From: an uncultured Candidatus Altimarinota bacterium
GTDB lineage: Bacteria > Patescibacteriota > Gracilibacteria > BD1-5 > UBA2023
Length of the DNA: 45,397 bases
Reading direction: 5' to 3'
Assembly: GCA_936941205.1 (NCBI GenBank)
Contig: CAKZJF010000086.1
Coordinates: 1 to 45,397 of the forward strand
In this document: positions 45,246-45,397 of the stretch, in pieces
How the letters are laid out: each line of letters starts with the position of its first letter
How positions within the stretch are numbered: the stretch's first letter is position 1
Notes under the pieces: generated by a model
Told to the model about the DNA's origin: nothing
Seen by the model: only the letters and a program-made list of their open reading frames with translations
Databases searched by the model: none
Translations under genes and position numbers: made by a program

Positions 45246-45397
45246 TCTCTACAATATCTGTATGTATTTGCAATAAGAAAATACTATTCTTCTTTTCTAT
45301 TTCTTGATGGAAGCTAGAAATTATGAGACACTATTCATAATGGTTGTATCTTCTTCTTTCTATGAATTTCCGTCTTCAATATCGCATCTCTCTCATA
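45246..45397 (+). other. possible start of a further gene
   Basis: An ATG at 45362 opens a frame to the window end (M-N-F-R-L-Q-Y-R-I-S-L-I). Only 12 codons are visible, so the call is weak. The preceding 115 bases hold no clear feature. Confidence 0.25.

Noticed and set aside
1-45397. CRISPR arrays, insertion sequences, integrases, prophage genes
   Set aside because: No spaced direct-repeat array, transposase or integrase motif was seen on either strand.
1-45397. The suppressor-like tRNA-Gly(UCA) or other tRNAs besides tRNA-Glu
   Set aside because: No second cloverleaf was recognised by eye; absence here says nothing about the rest of the genome.

Overview
The window reads as a chromosomal segment from a CPR/Patescibacteria bacterium that uses genetic code 25, where UGA means glycine (Gracilibacteria/BD1-5 or SR1/Absconditabacteria). 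Under the standard code most genes break into pieces. With UGA read as Gly they become full length, and the UGA codons fall exactly on invariant glycines: DnaX MLSKGAFNALL, MiaA GPTACGKT, TilS SGGVDS (two adjacent UGAs), MurC GIGGIGVSA, and the MacB Walker A GPSGSGKST and signature LSGGQ. The DNA is AT-rich and compact. Many genes end in short perfect-stem terminators, and several appear to be transcribed as leaderless mRNAs.

Layout. 1-1893 (-): lipoprotein, GNAT acetyltransferase, S4 protein. 2029-2472 (+): small Met/Arg-rich membrane protein. 2503-5359 (-): GMP reductase, two tiny genes, serS. 5370-6998 (-): three paralogous small membrane proteins, each with its own promoter and the same terminator, plus an unrelated small + gene. 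7148-11633 (+): dnaX, AI-2E-family transporter, miaA and an unknown protein. 11665-14120 (-): lipoprotein and unknown protein. 14250-16116 (+): ABC ATPase and FtsX-like permease. 16173-18074 (-): two membrane proteins and an ankyrin-like protein. 18325-22511 (+): MFS transporter followed by a two-radical-SAM/one-peptide cassette. 22578-23121 (-): tRNA-Glu and rplK. 23574-25049 (+): DEAD-box helicase. 25097-26436 (-): tilS and an RNHCP protein. 26535-30193 (+): PilB/GspE-type ATPase, FapA-like DUF342 protein, small protein. 30237-34079 (-): small genes, murC, lipoproteins, DUF1361 protein. 34483-36366 (-): histidine kinase and OmpR-type regulator. 36672-37232 (+): Met-rich exported protein. 37349-39380 (-): exported protein, DUF1295 and DUF2177 membrane proteins. 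39584-45213 (+): ferric-reductase-like heme membrane protein, MacB permease, MacA adaptor, MacB ATPase, and a RelA/SpoT-type HD hydrolase.

Two systems stand out. First, 19560-22511 looks like a ribosomally made, post-translationally modified peptide (RiPP) locus. A 22-residue, strongly basic peptide ending in Asn-Cys-Cys has a near-maximal Shine-Dalgarno sequence and sits between two radical SAM/SPASM maturases. A strong hairpin lies between the peptide and the second maturase, and an MFS transporter lies upstream. Both maturases appear to end at UGA, which should not be a stop here, so recent acquisition from a standard-code organism is a reasonable inference.

Second, three promoters (1969-2000, 36446-36477, 39484-39515) share one architecture: TTAAACTT-like direct repeats with an 11-bp period, placed the same 7 bp upstream of a -10 box. 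One lies beside the two-component system, one leads into the heme membrane protein and MacAB-like efflux operon, and one drives a small Met-rich membrane protein. This suggests one envelope, metal or redox stress regulon.
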